Assembly (NCBI GenBank): GCA_947496835.1
Contig: CANMFV010000025.1
Coordinates: forward strand, 1 to 9,550
Direction: 5' to 3'
From: Flavobacteriales bacterium
GTDB taxonomy: Bacteria > Bacteroidota > Bacteroidia > Flavobacteriales_D > Crocinitomicaceae
Length of the DNA: 9,550 nt
The translations under genes were made by a program, and so were the position numbers. The notes under the pieces are model-generated. The model worked only from the letters and a program-made list of their open reading frames with translations. It did no database searches and was not told the DNA's origin. The first letter of the stretch is position 1. Each line of letters starts with the position of its first letter. Positions 1-7,247 of this stretch are shown in pieces.

Positions 1-1941
1 TACATAGTCTTCTTCATCACTAAAAGAAGAATACGGAAGGGTTGCTTTCGCAGTAAATGTAAAATTCGATCCACTCTGCGGATAAATCGGCGCACTTACT
101 GAACTACGTTGTAACACATATTTTAAAGCTATATCGTTTGCGTAACCTTCATTAAAGAGTGGAAAACGCGTGTCCTTCATAACATCATAATACTGGTAAC
201 TCAATTCATAATACGCAGTAAAATAATCATCTGGCCATCTTTTACGGCGACCCAGACCAACACCAGTTCCTGTAATTGACAATCCAGTATAATTAGGGTC
301 TGATCTTAAGAATCCTGTGGTTGAAAGGGCTGTACGATTTACCCAAAAGGAAAGTGAATTTGGCTTTTTTCCGCCCAACCATGGCTCGGTAAATGAAAAG
401 TTATACCCTTGGTAGAAACGTCCATTGGACTGCGCGCGAATTGATAAGCGTTGCCCATCACCACCAGGAAGAGGAGACCATGCTTCCTTCTTAAAGAAAT
501 TTTTGGTAGAAAAATTATTGAATGACAATCCCACTGTACCAATAATTCTGCCTGGAGTTGAAGGACCTGCCCCACCATATCCACCAGATAATTCAATTTG
601 GTCACTAGACTTTTCTTCCACTACGTACTCAATATCCACTGTTCCTTTCGCTGGATTTGGCATTGGGTTTACTTGAAATCCTTGATCATTGAAAAATCCT
701 AGCTGAGACAATTCACGTTGCGTCCTCATGATGTCCTCTTTGTTAAAAACATCTCCAGGTTTCGTTCTTACTTCACGTAAAACAACATGGTCATTTGTTT
801 TCGTGTTTCCTCGAATAGTGATGGTCCCGTTCGTTGCTATTTTTCCTTCAATGATGCGAATTTGATGATTGATTTGATTATTTGTGACATTCGTCTCTAC
901 AGGAATTACCTGAAAGAATAAGTAACCTTTATTCATATACAACGCAGATATATCTCTTCCATCCGGGCCGCCAAACAAGCGCTGCGTAAATAAATCTTTA
1001 TTGTATAAATCACCTTTATGAATCCCTAGTACCGTATCTAAAAAGCTTGATCGGTACTTCGTATTACCCATCCATTCAACATCTCCGAAATAATACTTTT
1101 CTCCTTCGCTAATTTGGATTTGAATTTTCAGGTTCTTCTTATTTAGGAGATAAACCGTATCATGAATAATCTGAGCGTCGCGCAACCCTACCTTATTGAA
1201 TTTCGCCATCAAAGCTGATTTGTCCGTTTGATAACTAGATTCTGTAAATTTAGATCGCTTAAAAATACGAAGAACACCTTTTTGCTTGGTATCTTTCATG
1301 GCCATTTTCAGTTTCCATATGGGAACTTCTGTGCTGCCAATGATCTCAATTTCTTTAATCCCGATTTTTGGTCCTTTGTCAATGGTAATGGCAAAAATCT
1401 CTGAGTCATTGATCAATGTATCTTTGGTGCGAGAAATACGCACGTTGGCATGGTAAAATCCCTTTTCACGAAAGTATCCTCTTATTTTACTATTCGTTTG
1501 AAAAATGAGATTTTCAGTAATCGTTTTTCCTGCGTAAAGAGATATTTCTTCCCTTACTTTATCTGCCTCGCGCTTCGAAATACCGTCAAATTTAAATTTT
1601 GATAATTTAGGTCTTGGTACTAATTCAATAACAAGGTAAATCACACCAGCAAGCTCTTTCTCTGCATAAATAGAAATGTTTGAAAACAATCCTTCCGCCC
1701 ATAAATTTTGAATGGCTTTGTTAATTTGTTGACTTGGCAACGTAATCATTTGACCTTGACGCAATCCAGCAATCAATTTAATTCCTTGGTGGTCGTAATT
1801 GTCTGCGCCAACCACTCGAACAGGACCTATTTCGTATTCTTTGGGAGATGCATAATCAAAATCTAAACCACCTAATGTAGTTGGTCCACTTTGACTATAT
1901 ACACCAAAAGAAAAGAGTATAAATACAACTAAGTATCTCAT
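1..1941 (-). CDS. bamA: BamA, outer-membrane protein assembly factor (partial, C-terminus outside window)
   Basis: BamA is the outer-membrane core of the BAM machine, which folds beta-barrel proteins into the outer membrane. The ATG at 1941 opens 647 codons that stay in frame to base 1, so the gene runs off the left edge. The first ~17 residues (MRYLVVFILFSFGVYSQ) look like a signal peptide. Five POTRA-like repeats follow, roughly at 37-107, 108-190, 191-282, 283-365 and 366-445; the fourth carries the family-typical GRDISALYMNKGYLFF stretch and the last contains GTITIRGNTKTND. The barrel begins near residue 449 (IELSGGYGG). About 200 residues are probably missing, including the VRGF loop-6 motif, which I do not find in the visible part. 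The start overlaps the uppS stop in ATGA, suggesting coupled translation. In Bacteroidetes this order is usually followed by OmpH/Skp chaperone genes, outside this window. The family call is firm; POTRA borders are approximate. Confidence 0.95.
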   Translation of the reverse strand, partial: MRYLVVFILFSFGVYSQSGPTTLGGLDFDYASPKEYEIGPVRVVGADNYDHQGIKLIAGLRQGQMITLPSQQINKAIQNLWAEGLFSNISIYAEKELAGVIYLVIELVPRPKLSKFKFDGISKREADKVREEISLYAGKTITENLIFQTNSKIRGYFREKGFYHANVRISRTKDTLINDSEIFAITIDKGPKIGIKEIEIIGSTEVPIWKLKMAMKDTKQKGVLRIFKRSKFTESSYQTDKSALMAKFNKVGLRDAQIIHDTVYLLNKKNLKIQIQISEGEKYYFGDVEWMGNTKYRSSFLDTVLGIHKGDLYNKDLFTQRLFGGPDGRDISALYMNKGYLFFQVIPVETNVTNNQINHQIRIIEGKIATNGTITIRGNTKTNDHVVLREVRTKPGDVFNKEDIMRTQRELSQLGFFNDQGFQVNPMPNPAKGTVDIEYVVEEKSSDQIELSGGYGGAGPSTPGRIIGTVGLSFNNFSTKNFFKKEAWSPLPGGDGQRLSIRAQSNGRFYQGYNFSFTEPWLGGKKPNSLSFWVNRTALSTTGFLRSDPNYTGLSITGTGVGLGRRKRWPDDYFTAYYELSYQYYDVMKDTRFPLFNEGYANDIALKYVLQRSSVSAPIYPQSGSNFTFTAKATLPYSSFSDEEDYV

Positions 1942-2696
1942 TTATTATCATTTAATTGTTCAGAGATTTTTCCAAATCTTCTTTCTCTTTGTTGATATGC
2001 ACTAATCGCGTTCAAAAACTCCTCTTTTCTAAAATCAGGCCAATGAACTGGTGTAAAGTATAACTCTGTATAAGACAATTGCCAAAGCAAAAAGTTACTA
2101 ATACGACATTCTCCACTTGTGCGAATCAATAATTCTGGATCAGGTATTCCAGACGTATTTAATTTTTCACTTATTGTATCTTCTGTAATTTGGTCGACAG
2201 AAATTCTACCGCTTTGGACATCTTCTGCTAAGTTTCGGCAAGCATTCGTAATTTCCGAACGAGCACTATAATTTAACGCCAAAATCAAGGTCAGTTTAGT
2301 GTTTTCTCGTGTTTTGTGTGTTGCTTCGTTTAACGATTTCATGCAAGACTCTGGAAGAGCCGTAATATCACCAATGGTCATTAATCGCACACCATTTTCA
2401 TGCATTTCGTCAGTCTCATTTGTAATTGCCTGTACAAGCAAATCCATTAAACCGGCAACTTCCTCTGCTGGACGATTCCAATTTTCAGTAGAAAAGGCAT
2501 ACATTGTTAAGTAGTGTATCCCTATTTCTCTTGCGGTTTTGATTATTTCTTTAACAGACAAAACGCCTTCGGCATGTCCAAACAAACGGTGTTGTCCTTG
2601 ATTTTTTGCCCATCGACCATTTCCATCCATAATAAAAGCAACGTGCTTTGGAATGTTTTTTTGTTCTAACTGAGTCAATAAATTCGTCATTTCCAT
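1938..2696 (-). CDS. uppS: Isoprenyl (undecaprenyl) diphosphate synthase
   Basis: This cytosolic cis-prenyltransferase adds isopentenyl diphosphate units to farnesyl diphosphate to make the C55 lipid carrier for peptidoglycan and polysaccharide building. From the ATG at 2696 the protein is 252 residues, the usual family length. Family motifs are present: MDGNGRWA (residues 23-30, with the catalytic Asp at 24), FSTENW (68-73), ALNYSARSEI (140-149), RTSGE (192-196), SNFLLWQ (200-206) and the Glu of YTELYF (211), which belongs to the Mg2+/diphosphate site. An in-frame start at 2762 would give 274 residues, but it lies in the T-run of the atpC terminator and adds an N-terminus without family resemblance. 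The ATG at 2690 (250 residues) is also possible; 2696 is preferred because the bases before it are A-rich. The stop overlaps the bamA start by 4 bases. Confidence 0.96.
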   Translation of the reverse strand: MEMTNLLTQLEQKNIPKHVAFIMDGNGRWAKNQGQHRLFGHAEGVLSVKEIIKTAREIGIHYLTMYAFSTENWNRPAEEVAGLMDLLVQAITNETDEMHENGVRLMTIGDITALPESCMKSLNEATHKTRENTKLTLILALNYSARSEITNACRNLAEDVQSGRISVDQITEDTISEKLNTSGIPDPELLIRTSGECRISNFLLWQLSYTELYFTPVHWPDFRKEEFLNAISAYQQRERRFGKISEQLNDNK

Positions 2697-2714
2697 GTTC
2701 TTAACGAAGGTAAT

Positions 2715-2722
2715 CAAAGAAT
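2715..2722 (-). promoter_or_regulatory. Weak candidate -7 element for uppS-bamA
   Basis: On the minus strand the sequence ATTCTTTG keeps the TTTG half of the Bacteroidetes TAnnTTTG element but not the TA. It lies between the atpC terminator and the uppS start, 18 bases before the ATG at 2696, where a promoter is needed if the terminator works. No good -33 TTG is seen at the expected spacing. This is a position-based guess. Confidence 0.25.
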
Positions 2723-2760
2723 CTTGTGTTATGTATGCAAAAGCGCATAAACTATTTCTC

Positions 2761-2796
2761 AAAAAAAAAGGGACTGGTTAACCACATCCCTTTTTT
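2761..2796 (-). terminator. Rho-independent terminator after atpDC
   Basis: Read on the minus strand, AAAAAAGGGA (2796-2787) pairs perfectly with TCCCTTTTTT (2773-2764), a 10-bp stem, and the run of nine T residues continues to 2761. The 13-base loop contains the perfect palindrome TGGTTAACCA (2775-2784), which could stack as a small inner stem. The hairpin starts 18 bases after the atpC stop. The A-run on the other side makes it formally bidirectional, but no plus-strand gene approaches from the left. Confidence 0.88.
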
Positions 2797-2813
2797 AATC
2801 TGTTTACACCTTA

Positions 2814-3092
2814 TTATTCAGCTAAAATAACAAGGCGATTATTATTTAATTCTGCCACTCCACCTTTGATTATAGCATGTACTTTTGATCCAGAGCGAAT
2901 CAATGAATTACTCATTTCGGCATCCGTTTCGTTTCCGCTTAATTCAAAAACCACTTCTCCATTTTTCAAGGAAGAAATAATTGGTGCGTGATTATTCAAC
3001 ACTTGAAACACGCCGTCTAAACCAGGTAGCGTAACACTTGTTACTTCGCCTTTGAAAAGACTTGATTCTGGAGTGATAATTTCTAATTTCAT
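2814..3092 (-). CDS. atpC: F1Fo ATP synthase epsilon subunit (short form)
   Basis: Epsilon belongs to the central rotor stalk of F1 and couples the gamma subunit to the c-ring. The protein has 92 residues and matches the N-terminal beta-sandwich domain: it opens with MKLEIITPESSLFKGEV, followed by VTLPGLDGVFQVLNNHAPIIS (split here as VTLPGLDG at ~21-28 and NNHAP at ~33-37), and ends with GGVAEL and NRLVIL strands. The C-terminal two-helix domain of E. coli-type epsilon (about 130-140 residues in all), which inhibits ATP hydrolysis, is absent. The ORF closes cleanly before the terminator, so this is the native length and agrees with the short epsilon usual in Bacteroidetes. It follows atpD after 12 bases without an obvious Shine-Dalgarno sequence and must share its transcript. 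Confidence 0.95.
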   Translation of the reverse strand: MKLEIITPESSLFKGEVTSVTLPGLDGVFQVLNNHAPIISSLKNGEVVFELSGNETDAEMSNSLIRSGSKVHAIIKGGVAELNNNRLVILAE

Positions 3093-3104
3093 GTGTGAAA
3101 AATT

Positions 3105-4607
3105 TTAAGCTTCAGCCAACATTTTTTCCCCTGCAGCAATCACATCTTCGATGCCACCTTTCAAGTTAAATGCTGCTTCTGGATATTGGTCAAATTTACC
3201 ATCTAAAATGTCATTAAATGCCTTGATTGTATCTTGAATATCAACTAAAACGCCAGGAAGACCTGTAAATTGTTCCGCAACGTGGAAAGGTTGAGACAAG
3301 AAACGTTGTACTCGACGAGCTCTATGAACGATTTGTTTATCCTCTTCGGATAATTCATCCATACCTAGAATCGCGATAATATCTTGAAGCTCTTTGTAAC
3401 GTTGAAGGGTAACTTTTACTCGTTCAGCACAATTGTAATGCTCATCTCCAACAATTTCCGCTGTTAAAATTCGTGAAGTAGAATCTAATGGATCCACCGC
3501 AGGATAAATTCCTAACTCAGCAATTTTACGAGACAATACCGTTGTAGCATCCAAATGGGCGAATGTATTCGCCGGTGCTGGATCGGTAAGGTCATCCGCA
3601 GGTACGTATACCGCTTGAACGGAAGTAATTGATCCGTTTTTAGTCGAAGTAATACGCTCTTGCATTGCACCCATTTCAGTTGCCAATGTTGGTTGGTAAC
3701 CTACCGCTGAAGGCATACGTCCTAATAACGCAGATACTTCAGATCCTGCTTGTGTAAAACGGAAGATGTTATCTACGAAGAAAAGGATATCTTTTCCTTG
3801 TCCTTCTCCGTCTCCATCTCTAAAATATTCTGCAATGGTCAATCCGGACAAAGCAACACGTGCTCTTGCTCCTGGAGGCTCATTCATTTGTCCAAATACG
3901 AATGTCGCTTTGGATTCTTTCATTTCTTCAAGGTCGATTTTTGTTAAATCCCATCCTCCTTCTTCCATGGAATGCATAAAGTCATCACCATATTTGATGA
4001 TGCCTGACTCTAACATCTCACGAAGTAAGTCATTCCCTTCACGGGTACGCTCACCAACACCAGCAAATACGGATAATCCTCCGTGTCCTTTCGCGATGTT
4101 GTTAATTAATTCCTGAATTAATACTGTTTTTCCAACTCCGGCTCCACCGAACAATCCGATTTTCCCTCCTTTTGCATAAGGCTCAATCAAATCGATTACT
4201 TTGATACCTGTAAAAAGGATTTCTGTTGCCGTTGACAATTGGTCAAATTTCGGCGCCTCACGGTGAATAGGTAATCCATCAGAATTATCAACCTCATTGA
4301 TTCCATCAATTGCTTCACCAACAACGTTGAATAAGCGACCTTTGATTTTATCCCCGATTGGAACTTTAATTGGAACGCCTGTCGCAATGACTTCCATTCC
4401 TCTTGTAAACCCATCGGTTGAGTCCATTGAAATTGCACGAATAGCGTTTTCACCAACGTGTGATTGAACTTCCAAAACAACGCGAGTACCGTCTGCCTTA
4501 CGCACTTCGAGTGCATCATAAATGTTTGGCAACACTGTTCCACGCTCAAATCTAACGTCCACTACTGGACCGATAACTTGTGAGATTTTTCCTTTTACTG
4601 ATGACAT
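3105..4607 (-). CDS. atpD: F1Fo ATP synthase beta subunit (catalytic)
   Basis: Beta carries the catalytic nucleotide sites of F1, at the cytoplasmic face of the inner membrane. From the ATG at 4607 the protein has 500 residues. Visible motifs are the P-loop GGAGVGKT (154-161), GERTREGNDL (185-194, containing the catalytic Glu), the Walker B strand ILFFVDN (274-280), the signature PAVDPLDSTS (369-378) and DELSEED (417-423). A segment around 207-232 (GDDFMHSMEEGGWDL and following) is longer than in E. coli beta and is typical of Bacteroidetes. A TTG at 4634 would add nine residues, but it lies on the -7 promoter element, so it cannot be in the mRNA from that promoter. AAAAAGG precedes the chosen ATG. 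No alpha, gamma or Fo genes are nearby, as expected for the split ATP synthase loci of this phylum. Confidence 0.97.
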   Translation of the reverse strand: MSSVKGKISQVIGPVVDVRFERGTVLPNIYDALEVRKADGTRVVLEVQSHVGENAIRAISMDSTDGFTRGMEVIATGVPIKVPIGDKIKGRLFNVVGEAIDGINEVDNSDGLPIHREAPKFDQLSTATEILFTGIKVIDLIEPYAKGGKIGLFGGAGVGKTVLIQELINNIAKGHGGLSVFAGVGERTREGNDLLREMLESGIIKYGDDFMHSMEEGGWDLTKIDLEEMKESKATFVFGQMNEPPGARARVALSGLTIAEYFRDGDGEGQGKDILFFVDNIFRFTQAGSEVSALLGRMPSAVGYQPTLATEMGAMQERITSTKNGSITSVQAVYVPADDLTDPAPANTFAHLDATTVLSRKIAELGIYPAVDPLDSTSRILTAEIVGDEHYNCAERVKVTLQRYKELQDIIAILGMDELSEEDKQIVHRARRVQRFLSQPFHVAEQFTGLPGVLVDIQDTIKAFNDILDGKFDQYPEAAFNLKGGIEDVIAAGEKMLAEA

Positions 4608-4631
4608 GATAAGCCTTTTTGAATTCGGGCG

Positions 4632-4639
4632 CAAATATA
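4632..4639 (-). promoter_or_regulatory. Promoter -7 element for atpDC
   Basis: The minus strand reads TATATTTG, a perfect match to the Bacteroidetes sigma-ABfr -7 consensus TAnnTTTG, in the 75-base gap between the permease stop and the atpD ATG. It ends 24 bases before the ATG, leaving room for a leader of about 20 bases that contains AAAAAGG. No canonical TTG is found 19-21 bases upstream; that position falls in the CACGTG palindrome, with a TTC slightly further out. Confidence 0.7.
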
Positions 4640-4654
4640 CACGATTTTATTTGA

Positions 4655-4666
4655 ATTCACGTGAAT
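4655..4666. repeat. 12-bp perfect palindrome ATTCACGTGAAT upstream of atpD
   Basis: ATTCACGTGAAT is its own reverse complement and sits where the -33 region of the atpD promoter should be. It overlaps a second palindrome, TGAATTCA (4652-4659), and both are enclosed by a 7-bp inverted repeat TTTTATT/AATAAAA on the minus strand. It could be an operator for atpDC or part of a weak transcription end for the preceding permease gene. The symmetry is seen directly; either role is inference. Confidence 0.45.
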
Positions 4667-4682
4667 AAAAACGAAGATTGTT

Positions 4683-5888
4683 TTAGGCACTTCTTACAAT
4701 GAGTCGAACTGGAAAATAGGAGAAGACTAAACTCAGTAATGAAACCGACCCAAATATTAAGAAAAAGTCCGTCAAAGAGAAAACAATTGGAAAAGGAATA
4801 TTGGCTCCTGGAATAATTAAAAATTCCATGCTCATTTGAAGAAAACAAACAACATAACCGAAGATTAAACCCAGAAAGACTCCCCATCCTGAAATTAACA
4901 ATCCCTCATAGAAAAAAATCCTGAAAATGTCTTTTTTACTCATACCGATAGCGCTCAATAATTGAATACTGTCTTTTTTCTCGACATAAAGCATTGTTAA
5001 TGATGCAACAAGGTTAAATGCCGCAAGCACAAAAACAAATAAGAGAATGATAAAAACAACGAGCCGTTCAGATTTACTCGTTCGAAAAATTAATTCGTTC
5101 TTTTCTAAATTCGTGCGCACATTAAAAGACGGATTTTGAATCACTTTTTGAATTTGTTCTTTTACCGATTGTGCCTCGTAACCAGGATTTAATGAAACGT
5201 ATAATTTACTGATTTCCTGATCATAACCTAGAAGTTGTGACGCGGCTTGAAAATCCCACAAAAGAGCGCTTGCATTCACTTCCTGATTGAAATTAACCGC
5301 GCCATCTATTGATAAACGTGCAGAGTGAAAAGGTGTCTTTCCAAGTCTAATCTTCACGTTTCTTTTTGGGGCATAAATTAAAATTTCATCAGAATTTACA
5401 GCTCCGATGTGAACGTTTAAATTTTGCATTAATTCTGCACCTACAAACGCAAATTTCTCATCTGCATATGCATTCACTCCAATTCCTCCCAATAAATGTT
5501 TTTGAATGTTGCAATCAGAGAGAAATGACTTCTCTATCCCATAGAGTTTTGCGTTAATCCACTTTTGCTCGTTTCTTAGTACGATAATTTCCTCAATTTG
5601 TCTGGAAACGTTTTTGACACCTGGTATGGACTTGATTTTGTGAAAATCAACTTCGTTTTCAAAAAAAGTTTTTCGTTGGGTGTGCTGAATGCTGATAGGT
5701 GGATCAAACTCACTGTAGAGTTGTTCAATCATCTTCTCAATTCCATTGAATGCGGAAAGAAGCACAACAAGTGCTGCAGTGATGATCATTACACCAAAAA
5801 GAGAAATTCGACTGATCAGCGTAACGATATTTCGCTTTCCCCTAGACCACAAATACCTTTTTGCTATGTATAATGATGTGTTAATCAC
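4683..5888 (-). CDS. LolC/LolE-family (FtsX-like) ABC transporter permease
   Basis: This 401-residue inner-membrane protein has the layout of the LolC/E permeases that release lipoproteins from the inner membrane. A short cytoplasmic start with the family-like IAKRYLWSR precedes TM1 (~22-47), ending in LSAFNGIE. A large periplasmic domain of the MacB_PCD type covers ~50-275. TM2 (~276-300), TM3 (~323-351) and TM4 (~370-393) form the FtsX domain, with a cytoplasmic stretch VEKKDSIQLLSAIGMSKKDI between TM2 and TM3. The start is GTG at 5888, overlapping the TGA of rbfA by four bases (GTGA), which supports both this start and translational coupling. No LolD-type ATPase is present in the window, so the partner must be encoded elsewhere. 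MacB-like or other FtsX-type exporters are alternatives; the substrate cannot be read from the sequence. Confidence 0.88.
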   Translation of the reverse strand: MINTSLYIAKRYLWSRGKRNIVTLISRISLFGVMIITAALVVLLSAFNGIEKMIEQLYSEFDPPISIQHTQRKTFFENEVDFHKIKSIPGVKNVSRQIEEIIVLRNEQKWINAKLYGIEKSFLSDCNIQKHLLGGIGVNAYADEKFAFVGAELMQNLNVHIGAVNSDEILIYAPKRNVKIRLGKTPFHSARLSIDGAVNFNQEVNASALLWDFQAASQLLGYDQEISKLYVSLNPGYEAQSVKEQIQKVIQNPSFNVRTNLEKNELIFRTSKSERLVVFIILLFVFVLAAFNLVASLTMLYVEKKDSIQLLSAIGMSKKDIFRIFFYEGLLISGWGVFLGLIFGYVVCFLQMSMEFLIIPGANIPFPIVFSLTDFFLIFGSVSLLSLVFSYFPVRLIVRSA

Positions 5889-6223
5889 TTTGTTTTCAGT
5901 AACTCATCAATTTTCATGGCATAATCCAACGAATCATCAATGTGAAAAACCAAATCTGGGATTTTACGAAGATTTTTTAAACGATTTCCTACTTCACGCC
6001 TAATTTTTCCTTGATTAGCTCGGATGTTTTCCAATACTACATTTTTATCTGGACCAGCAAAAACGCTCAGAAAGCAGCGCGCTAAAGACAAGTCTGATGT
6101 GACTCTTACCACTGTGACCGTTACCATTGAACCTAAGCAGATTTCTCCTGCGTTGCGTTGAAAAAAGGTAGATAATTCAGCTTGAATTACAGCTTCGATT
6201 TTATTTTGTCGTATTGAACTCAT
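5885..6223 (-). CDS. rbfA: Ribosome-binding factor A
   Basis: RbfA is a small KH-domain protein that binds the 30S subunit near the 5' helix of 16S rRNA during late maturation and cold adaptation. The 112 residues fit the family length. The N-terminal helix (RQNKIEAVIQAELSTFFQR), the strand VTVTVVRVTSDLSLARCFLSV (about 34-54) and the C-terminal RNRL-like stretch EVGNRLKNLRKIPDLVFHID (77-96), with the usual P-x-L-x-F-x-x-D pattern, identify it. It starts 17 bases after the glycosyltransferase stop, and a perfect TAnnTTTG element lies in that gap. Its TGA overlaps the GTG of the permease gene. The product is well supported; whether it is read mainly from its own promoter or from the upstream one cannot be told. 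Confidence 0.92.
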   Translation of the reverse strand: MSSIRQNKIEAVIQAELSTFFQRNAGEICLGSMVTVTVVRVTSDLSLARCFLSVFAGPDKNVVLENIRANQGKIRREVGNRLKNLRKIPDLVFHIDDSLDYAMKIDELLKTK

Positions 6224-6227
6224 GTGT

Positions 6228-6235
6228 CAAAGTTA
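6228..6235 (-). promoter_or_regulatory. Promoter -7 element directly before rbfA
   Basis: The minus strand reads TAACTTTG, a perfect TAnnTTTG match, and only four bases (ACAC) separate it from the rbfA ATG. A start of transcription about 5 bases after the element would fall on the start codon itself and give a leaderless mRNA. No TTG is seen 19-21 bases further up. A chance match is possible, since rbfA could be read from the glycosyltransferase promoter. Confidence 0.5.
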
Positions 6236-6240
6236 TGAAA

Positions 6241-7230
6241 TTAAGAAGGAACTACATCTTTTGAGGCAATATGAGTCATGCCATCTATCACTTTTTTCAC
6301 TTGCATAACACTCAATAGTGTTTTCCCTTTCGCTGTTAAACGTCTCTTTTTTCGCTCCTTTTGGAGCTTTTTCAACTGCTTAAAAACAGCCATGAAGGAT
6401 TTCGTATGAAGTGTGTTTCCAAGGAAAAGTTGTCCCAAAGAATTAAAAAAAATGGTCATTAAATAGATCCAATTCAGCAAGAGGGGAAGGTGTAAAAAGT
6501 GGACGAAATGCTTATTACGCTTTGCAATCATCCTTACCGTGTTATTCGGCAACTTTTTAATCGTCGAGGATTGCGCATGATAACAGATTGCCAAAGGCTG
6601 AAAATAAAGTTTCCATCCGCTACGCCAAGCTCGGATTCCCAAATCTACATCTTCTGAATAATATGGATTAAATAATTCACAAAAACCCCCCAATTCATTG
6701 AGGTATTCTCTTCTTACCAAAGCGTTGGCGCCAGACAAAAACATGGTTGGTAATACATCTGTCTGTGAAAAGTTGTTCTTATTGCCATCGATGCGCAATA
6801 ACTGAATACGTGCGATTTTAGCGCCATCTTGCGCCTCCTTTGTTTCCTGATCCAAAATTGCACCCATTACCCCGAAAGTTTGTTGATCTTCAAATAGTGG
6901 TAATTGAGAAATAAAATAAGCCGGAGTTAAATGAACATCAGAATTCAAAAAACAAACCAAGTCCTTGCTTGCCTGATTGATTCCCCTATTCATGTTTCCA
7001 GCAAAACCTGTGTTCACTTGGCTTTTTACAAGAATAACATCAGAAAAAAGGTTGCTAACTAAATTCATGGAATCGTCTGTCGAGGCATCATCTGAAACAA
7101 TTATTTCAAAATCGCTGATGCCACTGGACACAAGCGCTTCATGGGCAGACTTAATCGTGTCGACCAAGAGGTGTTGACCATTGTAATTCGGAATAACAAC
7201 CGAAACGCTAAATTTTCTTGAGTTGGTCAT
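6241..7230 (-). CDS. Family 2 glycosyltransferase
   Basis: The protein (329 residues) transfers a sugar from a nucleotide donor, probably to a lipid-linked or surface glycan. The GT-A fold is clear: SVVIPNYNGQ (10-19), the donor-site SDDAS (46-50), the metal-binding DxD equivalent NSDVH (96-100), acceptor-side FLSGANALVRR (164-174) and the catalytic-base region SEDVDLGIRAWRSGW (192-206). This pattern resembles the WcaE/rhamnosyltransferase-like branch of GT2. Near the C-terminus a hydrophobic stretch (~246-270) followed by a very basic tail (~284-304) suggests attachment to the cytoplasmic face of the inner membrane. The ATG at 7230 follows a short leader after a -7 element. The gene stands alone among non-glycan genes, so donor and acceptor cannot be inferred, although the divergent MsbA-like exporter hints at lipid glycan work. 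Confidence 0.9.
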   Translation of the reverse strand: MTNSRKFSVSVVIPNYNGQHLLVDTIKSAHEALVSSGISDFEIIVSDDASTDDSMNLVSNLFSDVILVKSQVNTGFAGNMNRGINQASKDLVCFLNSDVHLTPAYFISQLPLFEDQQTFGVMGAILDQETKEAQDGAKIARIQLLRIDGNKNNFSQTDVLPTMFLSGANALVRREYLNELGGFCELFNPYYSEDVDLGIRAWRSGWKLYFQPLAICYHAQSSTIKKLPNNTVRMIAKRNKHFVHFLHLPLLLNWIYLMTIFFNSLGQLFLGNTLHTKSFMAVFKQLKKLQKERKKRRLTAKGKTLLSVMQVKKVIDGMTHIASKDVVPS

Positions 7231-7247
7231 AGATCTGTCCAGATGAG

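Noticed and set aside
339..605. Open frame of 88 codons on the minus strand inside bamA
   Set aside because: It lies in another frame of the well-supported bamA reading frame, has no family resemblance, and its apparent protein is low in charge pattern typical of real genes.
3766..4116. 116-codon open frame on the plus strand opposite atpD
   Set aside because: It is antisense to the most conserved catalytic part of atpD; its sequence is rich in Ser and Pro as expected from reading that strand.
4196..4549. 117-codon open frame on the minus strand inside atpD
   Set aside because: It is an out-of-frame reading of a highly conserved atpD region and shows no recognisable domain.
4608..4634. Longer atpD form beginning at the TTG at 4634
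   Set aside because: The TTG is part of the -7 promoter element and the added residues are not part of the beta subunit family; the ATG at 4607 is preceded by AAAAAGG.
5598..6003. Overlapping plus-strand open frames opposite the permease and rbfA
   Set aside because: They overlap each other and two real genes, with no motif and no start signal.
6977..7177. 66-codon plus-strand open frame opposite the glycosyltransferase
   Set aside because: Antisense to the conserved GT2 catalytic region, with no independent evidence.
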